Part shown: positions 6,544-13,367 of the stretch, one piece after another
Layout: every line of letters begins with the position of its first letter
Numbering within the stretch: the first letter of the stretch is position 1
NCBI GenBank assembly: GCA_030639305.1
Contig: DAOWCY010000174.1
Span: forward strand, 1-15,111
Direction: 5' to 3'
From: JAGLQA01 sp023135565
GTDB lineage: Bacteria; Acidobacteriota; Aminicenantia; UBA2199
DNA length: 15,111 bases
Notes under the pieces: model-generated
The model's database searches: none
The model's input: the letters and a program-made list of their open reading frames with translations, nothing else
Told to the model about the DNA's origin: nothing
Position numbers and translations under genes: made by a program

Positions 6544-7395
6544 ACTTTCGCGAACGCTGTCTTTTACCTGCTGCACGTTCTGATCGAAAGTAGGGATTTT
6601 CTCTTCATAATAAAGACCCAAATAAATAGGATCAGTGCTTTCACTCATCTTTATGGCTTCTGTATGGTCGGTGGGGGAGTAGTCGTCGGGAAGCGCGGTC
6701 ACCCCGTCGAATACGCTTTTATAAGTGATGATTTTGTTAAACTCTACACAGGGGGAGAGATCATGTACAAAAGAAAATCCTTTGTGCTCTATCGCCAGGC
6801 GAATGGCTTCCGCCACTTTGTCGCGCTCCCTGGAAAAAGTACGCGCCACAAAAGTAGCGCCGTAAGTCAAGGCCAGGGTGGTGGGGTTCAAAGGCCGGGC
6901 AATGTTGCCGTAAGGAGTGGTGCCGCTCTTCATGCCCATGGGTGAAGTAGGCGACACCTGGCCTTTGGTCAACCCGTAGATGCTGTTGTCTAAAAGAATA
7001 TACGTAATGTCCAGGTTATTGCGGGCGCCGTGAGGAAAATGCCCGCCGCCTATACCGATGCCGTCGCCGTCACCGCCGACCACCACTACGGTGAGTTCCG
7101 GGTTGGCAATCTTCATGCCGGTGGCAACAGGGATAGCCCGGCCATGCAGCGCATGGAACCCGAAGCCCTTAATAAAAAAAGGAAACCTGCCGGAACAACC
7201 GATGCCGGAAACCACCACTAAATCTTTCGCCGGGATTTTTAATTTTTCCACTGCTTCGTAGAGGCCGTGCAGCACGGTAAAATGACCGCAGCCGGGACAC
7301 CAGGTGGGTAGTTGATCCCGCCATTCTTTGGTTTTACCGGCTTTGGCTTTTGCCAATCCGTCTAAAACAGACCGTTTACTTTGCGATTTCATCAT
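6541..7395 (-). CDS. korB: 2-oxoacid:ferredoxin oxidoreductase, beta (TPP-binding) subunit
   Basis: This subunit binds thiamine diphosphate and, with the alpha/gamma protein encoded just upstream, oxidises a 2-oxoacid plus CoA to acyl-CoA, CO2 and reduced ferredoxin; the reverse carboxylation is also possible. At 284 aa it is of normal KorB length. Visible motifs are WCPGCG (residues 32-37), SGIGCSGR (63-70, Cys67), the diphosphate/Mg site GDGDG (108-112) and LLDNSIYGLTKGQ (134-146). The conserved cysteines fit the single [4Fe-4S] cluster of the family. The start overlaps the end of the alpha/gamma gene by 20 bp, so the two are translationally coupled. The SPTSP segment after KGQ favours the 2-oxoglutarate (KorB/OorB) group, but the substrate cannot be fixed from sequence. 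The stop codon abuts repeat block B. Confidence 0.9.
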   Translation of the reverse strand: MMKSQSKRSVLDGLAKAKAGKTKEWRDQLPTWCPGCGHFTVLHGLYEAVEKLKIPAKDLVVVSGIGCSGRFPFFIKGFGFHALHGRAIPVATGMKIANPELTVVVVGGDGDGIGIGGGHFPHGARNNLDITYILLDNSIYGLTKGQVSPTSPMGMKSGTTPYGNIARPLNPTTLALTYGATFVARTFSRERDKVAEAIRLAIEHKGFSFVHDLSPCVEFNKIITYKSVFDGVTALPDDYSPTDHTEAIKMSESTDPIYLGLYYEEKIPTFDQNVQQVKDSVRES

Positions 7396-9133
7396 TGGCC
7401 TCCAGGATTTTTTGGGCGATTTTGCCGGGACTTACCGGGTCTACCGCCGGTATGTGTATTTCGATGGGTTTGATGCCGTAGCGCGATTTCAGCAGCGCGG
7501 CATATTGACCCTGGTAGTTCATTTCCGGCACGATGATCTGCTGGCAGGAAGCAAAAAATTCCCGGAAAGAGTCCTCATGCTGGGGAAAGATCATGATGGA
7601 TTTGATCAGTTTGGACTTGACACCCTGTTTGCGGGCAATGTCCATTCCTTCAAGAATAGCGCCTACAGTGGATCCCCAGCCTACGATACCGATGCGGGCA
7701 TTTTTGTCGCCCAGGATGTCCGCTGCAGGTAGATCGGCTTTCATGGTCTCGAACTTGCGGTACCTTTTATCGGTCATCATGGAATGGACTTCCGCTTCGT
7801 AGTTGGGTGTGCCTTTAACCGTGTGTTCCAAACCGGTTATGGTATAAAAAGCGCCGGGTTCGCCGGGAACCACGAGAGGTGAGACACCGTCGTCGGTGAT
7901 GCGGAAACGCAGGTATTCTTTTAATTGGTCGGCGCCGGGTTTTTTGCGGGTGCTGCGTTGGCGGTCGATTTTCTCTTCGATTACCGCGGTTTCGATGCGC
8001 TGACCTAAGAAAAGGTCGCTCAGGAAAATTACCGGGGTCTGGTATTTTTCGGCGATGTCGAAAGCCAACTGGATGCCGGTATAGCACTCTTCGGAGTCGG
8101 CAGGGGCCATCACTACCCGCGGCGAATCCCCGGAGCCGCCGTAAAGGGCGATGTTCAGGTCGCCTTGTTCCACTTTGGTAGGCAAGCCGGTGGAAGGGCC
8201 GCCGCGCTGCACATTGACGATAACCGCCGGTATCTCTGCCATTACCGACAGGTTGAGCATTTCGCTCATCAGGCAGAGACCGGGGCCGGAAGTAGCTGTC
8301 ATAGCCCGTTTCCCGGCAAAAGATGCGCCTAACACGGCGGAGATGGCGGCGATTTCGTCTTCCACCTGGATACACCAGCCGTCATATTTGGGTAAGTCTA
8401 TTGCCGCCAATTCCATGATCTTGGTAGCCGGGGTGATGGGGTAGCCGGCGAAAAAATGGAGACCGCAGTGCAGTGCGCCCCGGTGCACGGCTTCATTGCC
8501 GCTGATCAGGCGGCGCGGCTGTGCTCCTTCTTCAAGGGTAAAATCGTGGTTCAACTGGTAATTTTCTTCACAATATTTGCAGCCTAAGCGGAAGGCTTCG
8601 ATATTGGCTGCGGTGACTTTTTCTCCTTTACGGCCGAAGAGTTTTTTTATTTCCGCTTCGAACATTTCCGGCGGCAGTGAGTAATGGTGGCACAAAGCGC
8701 CCATGGCGACTAAGTTGCGGCCCCGGTTAGTGCCGGAAGCTTTGTTGGCCAACCGTTTCAGCGGCACGCCTAAGGCCCGCACTTCCGGCGGTATATGGGC
8801 TGCCAGGCTTTCTTCCGTGGATACGTCACCCGGTGTGCTGGATTCGTAGATCACCGTGCCGCCGGGTTTTACGTCTTTCACCTCGGCAATGGATTCTTTC
8901 GCAGCCATGCCCACTAACAGGTCGATGCCGTCTCCCATGCTGAGAACTTTTTTCGTGGAGAAGCGCACCGTGGTCGTAGACTTGCCCAGGCCGCGAATCT
9001 CGGCGCTGTAGATGTCGTTCACCATGACCTGCAAGCCCACGGCGGCGCTGGCTCCGGCCAGGATTTTTCCTGAAGAAACGACGCCGTCACCGGCAATACC
9101 GCAAAACCGGATGGATAATTCACTATAGTTCAT
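7376..9133 (-). CDS. korA: 2-oxoacid:ferredoxin oxidoreductase, gamma-alpha fusion subunit
   Basis: This is the CoA- and substrate-binding partner of KorB, 585 aa. Residues 1-190 form the gamma domain, with GIAGDG (12-17) and IRGLGKSTTTVRFS. Residues 215-585 form the alpha (pyrimidine-binding) domain, with YPITPAT (231-237), the acidic EDE (258-260), TSGPG (281-285) and QRGGPSTGLPT (309-319). The gamma-alpha order and length match KorA of bacterial KorAB enzymes, which lack a fused ferredoxin domain; ferredoxin-type clusters are instead present in the GltD-like protein of this cluster. I chose the ATG at 9133 because it overlaps the upstream stop as ATGA and has AAGGTGG just upstream. A GTG at 9142 would add three residues. 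Confidence 0.9.
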   Translation of the reverse strand: MNYSELSIRFCGIAGDGVVSSGKILAGASAAVGLQVMVNDIYSAEIRGLGKSTTTVRFSTKKVLSMGDGIDLLVGMAAKESIAEVKDVKPGGTVIYESSTPGDVSTEESLAAHIPPEVRALGVPLKRLANKASGTNRGRNLVAMGALCHHYSLPPEMFEAEIKKLFGRKGEKVTAANIEAFRLGCKYCEENYQLNHDFTLEEGAQPRRLISGNEAVHRGALHCGLHFFAGYPITPATKIMELAAIDLPKYDGWCIQVEDEIAAISAVLGASFAGKRAMTATSGPGLCLMSEMLNLSVMAEIPAVIVNVQRGGPSTGLPTKVEQGDLNIALYGGSGDSPRVVMAPADSEECYTGIQLAFDIAEKYQTPVIFLSDLFLGQRIETAVIEEKIDRQRSTRKKPGADQLKEYLRFRITDDGVSPLVVPGEPGAFYTITGLEHTVKGTPNYEAEVHSMMTDKRYRKFETMKADLPAADILGDKNARIGIVGWGSTVGAILEGMDIARKQGVKSKLIKSIMIFPQHEDSFREFFASCQQIIVPEMNYQGQYAALLKSRYGIKPIEIHIPAVDPVSPGKIAQKILEANDEIAK

Positions 9134-10131
9134 TTCCACCACCTTGCTCTTATGGCTTTCCCCATTAGTTCGAAATCGAGGCTTTCGTGAAGTTTATATG
9201 TACTTTTTTGTCCCGTCATGCTTTTACCGGCTATCTCGCCCTGTTCTAAAGCATTAGGCCAGCCGAAATTGATCAGGTAGTTGCGGATGCCCTGATGATA
9301 GATTTCGACGCAGTCACCGGCTGCGTATATATCATCGACAGTGGTCTCCATTTGCTCATTGACCAGGATGCCTAACTTTTTTTCGATGCCGGTGTCTTTA
9401 ATGATCGAGATATTGGGCATATAGTTGTCCCAGGCAAAGACGATATCCGCTGTCAACTGCTGCTGTTTCAACGTTGAGACCCGGTATCGGTCTCCTGTTT
9501 TCTCGATGGCGGTGATGCGGTCCCGGGTGATAATTTCTACGTTTTTCTCTATCATGAGTTCCAGCAGATCGTTGTAAAGGTTGGGGTCTACCAACGACCA
9601 ATCGGCTCGCTCGCCTTTTATGATGTAGGTGACCTGTTTCCCCAACCGGCACAAACCGCACAGCAAATCCAGGCTGCTCAAACCCTGACCGGAAACGATG
9701 CAGGTGGAGATGCCGGGCAGTTTTTTTTTTAACAAAAGAATGTCTTTGAGCGAATAGTAACGCTGGATGAGTTTCTCATAAGGCCGCAGCACCGGGCCTA
9801 AGCGGGGAGTGCCGCCGGTGGCGATCAAAAGTTTGTCATAGGGGACTACTTCGTTATGAAAGAGTTTGATCGTTTTTTCCCGGGGATTGATGGTCTTGAC
9901 AAACTGCCCCTTGCGCAGATTGACGTCTATGTCTTTAAAGAAATCAGCCGGGGCGTAAAACATTTCGGATTCAGTGAGCTCATCGCAAAAAAAATCGGTT
10001 AGTTTATAGCGACTGTATGGAAAAAAACCCTCCTCACCGCAGACGACGACTTCGGCGCCGGCGTCTATTTTTTTAATGGTTTTGGCGGCCCTTATTCCGG
10101 CAGCCCCGGCTCCTATTATAACGTGTTTCAT
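9130..10131 (-). CDS. FAD/NAD(P)-dependent oxidoreductase, 333 aa
   Basis: The fold is the two-dinucleotide-binding (pyridine nucleotide-disulfide oxidoreductase-like) type. The FAD site is IIGAGAAG (residues 5-12), ATGG lies at 104-107, the second Rossmann motif is SGQGLSS (147-153) and the closing FAD motif is YAAGDC (269-274). No redox-active CxxC pair is seen near the FAD, so it is not a thioredoxin reductase. It is closer to the rubredoxin/ferredoxin reductase or NirB-like group. It is shorter than many members and seems to lack most of the C-terminal domain. AGGAG lies 7-8 bases before the ATG. Its stop overlaps the korA start by 4 bp, so it is almost certainly part of the same system. 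I infer that it moves electrons between the 2-oxoacid oxidoreductase and NAD(P)H or another carrier. Confidence 0.8.
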   Translation of the reverse strand: MKHVIIGAGAAGIRAAKTIKKIDAGAEVVVCGEEGFFPYSRYKLTDFFCDELTESEMFYAPADFFKDIDVNLRKGQFVKTINPREKTIKLFHNEVVPYDKLLIATGGTPRLGPVLRPYEKLIQRYYSLKDILLLKKKLPGISTCIVSGQGLSSLDLLCGLCRLGKQVTYIIKGERADWSLVDPNLYNDLLELMIEKNVEIITRDRITAIEKTGDRYRVSTLKQQQLTADIVFAWDNYMPNISIIKDTGIEKKLGILVNEQMETTVDDIYAAGDCVEIYHQGIRNYLINFGWPNALEQGEIAGKSMTGQKSTYKLHESLDFELMGKAIRARWWK

Positions 10132-10159
10132 TTTATATAACTCCTAATTGTCCGGCAGA

Positions 10160-10405
10160 GCCGGGCAGCATTTAGCCTCCGGCGGCCCTGCCGGGGGCCA
10201 AACTTTTGAAAAAGTTTGATCAAAACTTTTGTTTAGCGAAAAGTTCTTCCGCTTTGGTACACGCCCCTCATAGGCTCCCCACGCAGTGGGGTTGTAAAAG
10301 TTTGATCAAAACTTTTGTTTAGCGAGAAGCTTTTCTGTTTTGATATACGCCCCTCATAGGCTCCCCGCGTCGCGGGGCTTCGTGCCCTTCGTGTGCTTCG
10401 TGGTA
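10160..10405. repeat. Modular repeat block C with an 86-bp tandem duplication
   Basis: A GC hairpin (10175-10183 with 10190-10198) and a three-arm AT element (10199-10230) are followed by two tandem units starting at 10210 and 10296, exactly 86 bp apart. Each unit holds AAAAGTTTGATCAAAACTTT, TGTTTAGCGA, CCCCTCATAGG and a 15-bp palindrome: CCCCACGCAGTGGGG (10277-10291) and CCCCGCGTCGCGGGG (10363-10377). After them come three 9-bp repeats (TTCGTGCCC, TTCGTGTGC, TTCGTGGTA, 10379-10405). This fills the gap between two same-strand genes of the metabolic cluster. I see no gene or clear promoter in 10132-10428. Confidence 0.8.
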
Positions 10406-10428
10406 AAATCTTTTTTGTTTGATTATTT

Positions 10429-12183
10429 TCATTTATGCTCGATTACTTCCAATTTGTATTTGGAAATGGAGATACAGTCCACCGGGCAAGCGCGCACACA
10501 ATTTCCGCAGCGAATACATTTGTCGTTGTCTATCGTAATAGCCTGCACTTCGTCCCAACGGTCCGTGGCAATATAATGCATATTGCCGTCTTCGTCAACC
10601 TGGACGTCTTTGGCCATTTTGATACAGTCCACAGGCATCACGTCGATGCAGGCTAAACAGTAAATGCAGCGGTCGATGTCGATTTGAAAATTGTAATGAC
10701 ACAAATAACAACGCCGCGACTCGATTAAAGATTTCTCTTTAGAAAAACCGGTTTCCACTTCTTTGTCTTTGATGCGCCGTTCATGCAGCGGGATTTCGTC
10801 CATGGGCTGCAGCGGGATAAAATCATAATCCCGTTTTCGCCCGGTCTCATCGACAGTGGTGATTTCGATTTTGTCTTCATAGCCCGCGAGGCCGGAAAGA
10901 AATTTGTGGATGTCCGCGGCAGCTTTACGGCCGTCCGCCGCTGCTTCGATAACAGTAGATGCGCCATTGCGAAAATCACCGGCAGTAAAAAAAATATCCG
11001 CTGTTTTGTTTTTTTTGCCCGCTGCGATTTCTCCTTCCGCCTGCTGGCCGATAGCCAAAATAAGGACGTCGGCTTCCATCAGGAATTCCGATCCGGCGAT
11101 GGGTTCTATAGAACGGTCGCGGTTAATACGACTGCGGATAAATTTAATGCCTGAGACGCTGCCCGCTTCGGTCTCGACGCCTATAGGCGACACCAAGAAA
11201 TTCAGGTGGATGCCTTCCGCTTCAATGGCTACTAACTCGTGGGCGCTGACATACATGTCGTCTTTGGTGCGCCGGTAGGCCAGGGTGACCTCTTTAGCGT
11301 TCAGGCGCAGGGCCATGCGCGTACAGTCCACCGCCGTAAAACCGCCGCCGATGACCACTACTTTTTTCATGCCGGTACCGGGCGAGAGTCTTTCGTTTTT
11401 GCTCATCTTACCGGCTGGGGTCGCCGACCCCTCGCCCTCTTTCATGGGCTGCGGGCCCGCGCCCGCCTCGCTATTAGAGGCGATCATGAAATCCAGGCCC
11501 CAGTACACGCCTTTGCTGTCGATACCGGGAATATTAATCCTTTTGGGCAGCATACACCCCCCGGCCAGCAGTACGGCATCGTACTCTTTTTTTAGTTTTT
11601 CTAAGCCGGAATCGTTATCGACGCGGGTGCCGGTTTTGATTTTTACACCTAAGCCGGTAATGGATTCCACATCCGCGGCCACGATGTCGTAGGGCAGCCG
11701 GAACTGGGGAATACCATAGCGCAGCATACCTCCCGGCTGGTGGAATTGTTCCAAAATGGTGACATCATAACCTTTTAGCGCCAGATCGTTAGCAGCGGTC
11801 AACCCGGCAGGACCGGCGCCGATGATACACACTTTTTTGCCCCTGGATTCGATCTCCGGTTTCAGCGGTTTTAAACCGAAATCCGCGGCGCATCTTTTCA
11901 AGTGGCAAATGGCTACCGAATCGCCTAAACCGTCGCGACCATGGCGGCAAACCGGTTCGCAAGGGCGGTTGCACACCCGGCCCAGCACCCCCGGCAGCAC
12001 GTTATCCCTGCGGTTGATTTCGTAAGCCTTTTGAAAGTCGCCCTCCATGATGGCCTGGATATAGCCCGGTATATCGGTCATAATGGGGCAGGCGGCTTTA
12101 CAGGGGATATTCACATCGATCCACTTCCTGTCGATGATGTCCGTTGAGACCCGGGTATTTTTTCCCTGGTGGTTGTTTCCCAT
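10429..12183 (-). CDS. GltD-like iron-sulfur flavoprotein with C-terminal ferredoxin domain
   Basis: This 584-aa protein belongs to the family of the glutamate synthase small subunit and NfnB. The N-terminal Fe-S region has Cys28, Cys32, Cys71, Cys75 and Cys79. The FAD site is IIGAGPAGL (120-128) with PGGMLRYGIP (150-159), the NAD(P) site is VIGGGFTAVDC (277-287), and AGDF closes the FAD site (401-404). The C-terminus adds CYLC (492-495) and two ferredoxin motifs, C506-x2-C509-x2-C512 and C556-x2-C559-x2-C562-x3-C566-P. In the first motif the expected fourth Cys is Met516, with Cys520 four residues later. A low-complexity linker (about 234-271) between FAD and NAD domains is longer than usual. 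No GltB partner is nearby, so the role is likely electron transfer between NAD(P)H and ferredoxin for the 2-oxoacid oxidoreductase, not glutamate synthesis. GGAG lies 8 bases before the ATG. Confidence 0.85.
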   Translation of the reverse strand: MGNNHQGKNTRVSTDIIDRKWIDVNIPCKAACPIMTDIPGYIQAIMEGDFQKAYEINRRDNVLPGVLGRVCNRPCEPVCRHGRDGLGDSVAICHLKRCAADFGLKPLKPEIESRGKKVCIIGAGPAGLTAANDLALKGYDVTILEQFHQPGGMLRYGIPQFRLPYDIVAADVESITGLGVKIKTGTRVDNDSGLEKLKKEYDAVLLAGGCMLPKRINIPGIDSKGVYWGLDFMIASNSEAGAGPQPMKEGEGSATPAGKMSKNERLSPGTGMKKVVVIGGGFTAVDCTRMALRLNAKEVTLAYRRTKDDMYVSAHELVAIEAEGIHLNFLVSPIGVETEAGSVSGIKFIRSRINRDRSIEPIAGSEFLMEADVLILAIGQQAEGEIAAGKKNKTADIFFTAGDFRNGASTVIEAAADGRKAAADIHKFLSGLAGYEDKIEITTVDETGRKRDYDFIPLQPMDEIPLHERRIKDKEVETGFSKEKSLIESRRCYLCHYNFQIDIDRCIYCLACIDVMPVDCIKMAKDVQVDEDGNMHYIATDRWDEVQAITIDNDKCIRCGNCVRACPVDCISISKYKLEVIEHK

Positions 12184-12300
12184 ATTGTTACTCCATTACA
12201 ATTTTGCGGGCGCATCGTTTCCGACCCCTAACGGCGTAATAAAAAAAGCTTTTTGGGAACCTGTCAGCGGCGATTTCAGTTCTATTTTTGCAGCGCCCAT

Positions 12301-12346
12301 GGTAGCCGTCTCAGAGCGAGTACAGCCTCGCTATTTAACGGCTACC
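12301..12346 (-). other. Nested hairpin at the 5' end of the GltD-like transcript
   Basis: Outer arms GGTAGCCGT (12301-12309) and ACGGCTACC (12338-12346) pair perfectly over 9 bp. Inner arms AGCGAG (12315-12320) and CTCGCT (12327-12332) pair over 6 bp. A symmetric 5x5 internal loop separates them. On the minus strand it lies just after the predicted transcription start, so the roughly 160-base leader would begin with this structure. It does not match a riboswitch I know. The leader also holds AAAAAGCTTTTT (12243-12254). Possible roles are mRNA stabilisation or attenuation. Confidence 0.55.
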
Positions 12347-12351
12347 GAAAA

Positions 12352-12380
12352 AGTATAATATAAAATAATTCGATTTGCAA
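12352..12380 (-). promoter_or_regulatory. Predicted promoter of the GltD-like/kor cluster
   Basis: On the minus strand TTGCAA (12380-12375) and TATACT (12357-12352) are separated by 17 bp. The predicted start is near 12345, at the edge of the nested hairpin, giving a leader of about 160 bases before the ATG at 12183. Confidence 0.6.
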
Positions 12381-12436
12381 CCAAAAATCGAGTAATTATT
12401 CAGTTTTTGAAAAAGAAAAATTCAAAGTTTTTATAG

Positions 12437-12514
12437 GGGGCTTTTCGCTTTTTTAAACAAAAGTTTTGTTCAAACTTTTTCAAAAGTTTGGCCCCCGGCA
12501 GGGCCGCCGGAGGC
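12437..12514 (-). repeat. Modular repeat block D, inverted copy
   Basis: Read on the minus strand it has the same order as the other blocks: GCCTCCGGC/GCCGGGGGC (12514-12506 with 12499-12491), then the arms CAAACTTTT (12490-12482), AAAAGTTTG (12479-12471) and AAACTTTT (12466-12459). It is the only copy in this orientation and the spacer between arms 2 and 3 differs slightly (GAACA instead of GATCA). It overlaps the end of a degraded gene fragment. Confidence 0.8.
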
Positions 12515-12644
12515 AAACCTGTTTTAGATTTTTTCCAAAACGGAGGATATAAAAACCTCCTGAGGATTCCACCGAACTAACGAGAATATATTCCCCGTCC
12601 GGGGAGAAAGCGGCGGCAAAAACAGCCCGTCCATGTAATGGCAT
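12480..12644 (-). pseudogene. Decayed beta-propeller (WD40/TolB-like) gene fragment
   Basis: On the minus strand an open frame of 54 codons from the ATG at 12644 includes RAVFAAAFSPDGEYILVSS and then GGFYILRFGKN. The AxSPDGxYI(L/V)xxS pattern is typical of one blade of a WD40 or TolB-like beta-propeller. An in-frame TGA lies four codons upstream of the ATG. The frame then runs into repeat block D and ends at a TGA inside the AT arm. A single blade cannot fold alone, so this is most likely the remnant of a larger gene cut by the repeat and by rearrangement. There is no convincing ribosome binding site. Confidence 0.55.
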
Positions 12645-12677
12645 AAAGATGTCTCACGCCCGTTACAAAATCTCCTG

Positions 12678-12706
12678 TTGACATCCGGTAAAAATTGAAT
12701 TATACT
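12678..12706 (+). promoter_or_regulatory. Promoter of the VapBC-like module
   Basis: TTGACA (12678-12683) and TATACT (12701-12706) are 17 bp apart. The predicted start is near 12713. A normal leader with GGAGG (12732-12736) precedes the ATG at 12744, unlike the leaderless promoters elsewhere in this window. Confidence 0.75.
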
Positions 12707-12743
12707 ATTAATGTTGAGATATTAACAAAACGGAGGTTTTTAG

Positions 12744-12968
12744 ATGCAAGCAGTCGAGTTTGAAACCGTAGTAAACGGGAAAACTATCCTGATACCGGAA
12801 AAGTGCCCGGATCTCGAATCCCAAAACGTTAAAGTTATAATCTTGATAGATAGTAAGACCGGGAAGCTAAAAAGAAGAAAACCCGGCACTGCTAAAGGGA
12901 AAATATTCCTGGCTGACGATGTTGAAGCGCCTTTAAATAAGAAAATAATAGAACAGTTTTACCAATGA
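12744..12968 (+). CDS. Antitoxin of a PIN-domain toxin-antitoxin pair
   Basis: A 74-aa protein whose N-terminal half (EFETVVNGKTILIPEKCPDL) resembles the beta-rich start of antitoxins paired with Sll0205-type PIN toxins. The basic middle (KLKRRKPGTAKGKI) and C-terminal region (FLADDVEAPLNKKIIEQFY) fit the toxin-binding tail. GGAGG lies 7 bases before the ATG. The last codons overlap the toxin start by 4 bp (ATGA), giving translational coupling. Its role would be to neutralise the toxin and perhaps repress the promoter at 12678-12706. The family is assigned mainly from context. Confidence 0.75.
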   Translation: MQAVEFETVVNGKTILIPEKCPDLESQNVKVIILIDSKTGKLKRRKPGTAKGKIFLADDVEAPLNKKIIEQFYQ

Positions 12969-13351
12969 CATACCTTTTAGACACCCATGTCTTTTTATGG
13001 TGGATAACCGATAATCCTAAACTCTCCCGGGAAGCAAGAAAAGTTATCTCAGATCCGGCCAACGATTTGTTTTTAAGTACTGCCGGTATATGGGAAATCA
13101 TGATAAAAACGAAGATACGCAAAATAGGGTTACCCGAAAATTCGAAAGAATTTATTGTTGACCAAATATCTCTAAACGCTATTAATATTTTGAATATTTC
13201 GATCGACCACTCATTTGAAATATATTCACTGCCGGAAATCCACAAAGACCCATTTGATAGGATGCTGATCGCACAAGCTAAGATTGAAGGACTAACGATT
13301 ATTTCCGCCGATTCATTCATTCGGCAGTATGAGATAAATACATATTGGTAA
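12965..13351 (+). CDS. PIN-domain ribonuclease toxin (VapC-like, Sll0205 type)
   Basis: The 128-aa protein begins MTYLLDTHVFLWW, the classic start of this PIN subgroup. The acidic metal-binding residues are present: Asp6, Glu44 (GIWEI), Asp95 and Asp98 (KDPFDRMLIAQA), and Asp116 (ISADS). PIN toxins of this kind cleave RNA, often tRNA or rRNA, when freed from the antitoxin. The start overlaps the antitoxin stop as ATGA. All active-site residues are kept, so the module looks functional. The membrane protein gene follows after only 16 bp and could share the transcript. Confidence 0.88.
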   Translation: MTYLLDTHVFLWWITDNPKLSREARKVISDPANDLFLSTAGIWEIMIKTKIRKIGLPENSKEFIVDQISLNAINILNISIDHSFEIYSLPEIHKDPFDRMLIAQAKIEGLTIISADSFIRQYEINTYW

Positions 13352-13367
13352 TAAAATTTTCACATCC

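Noticed and set aside
7815..8375. Leftward 186-codon frame inside korA
   Set aside because: It is a shifted-frame shadow of korA, Arg- and Pro-rich as expected for an out-of-frame reading.
10429..12183. Glutamate synthase small subunit (gltD) proper
   Set aside because: No large subunit is nearby, the protein has an added C-terminal ferredoxin domain, and it sits with kor genes.
12083..12358. Rightward 91-codon frame over the GltD-like leader
   Set aside because: It is antisense to the start of the GltD-like gene and runs through the nested hairpin; no ribosome binding site or family resemblance.
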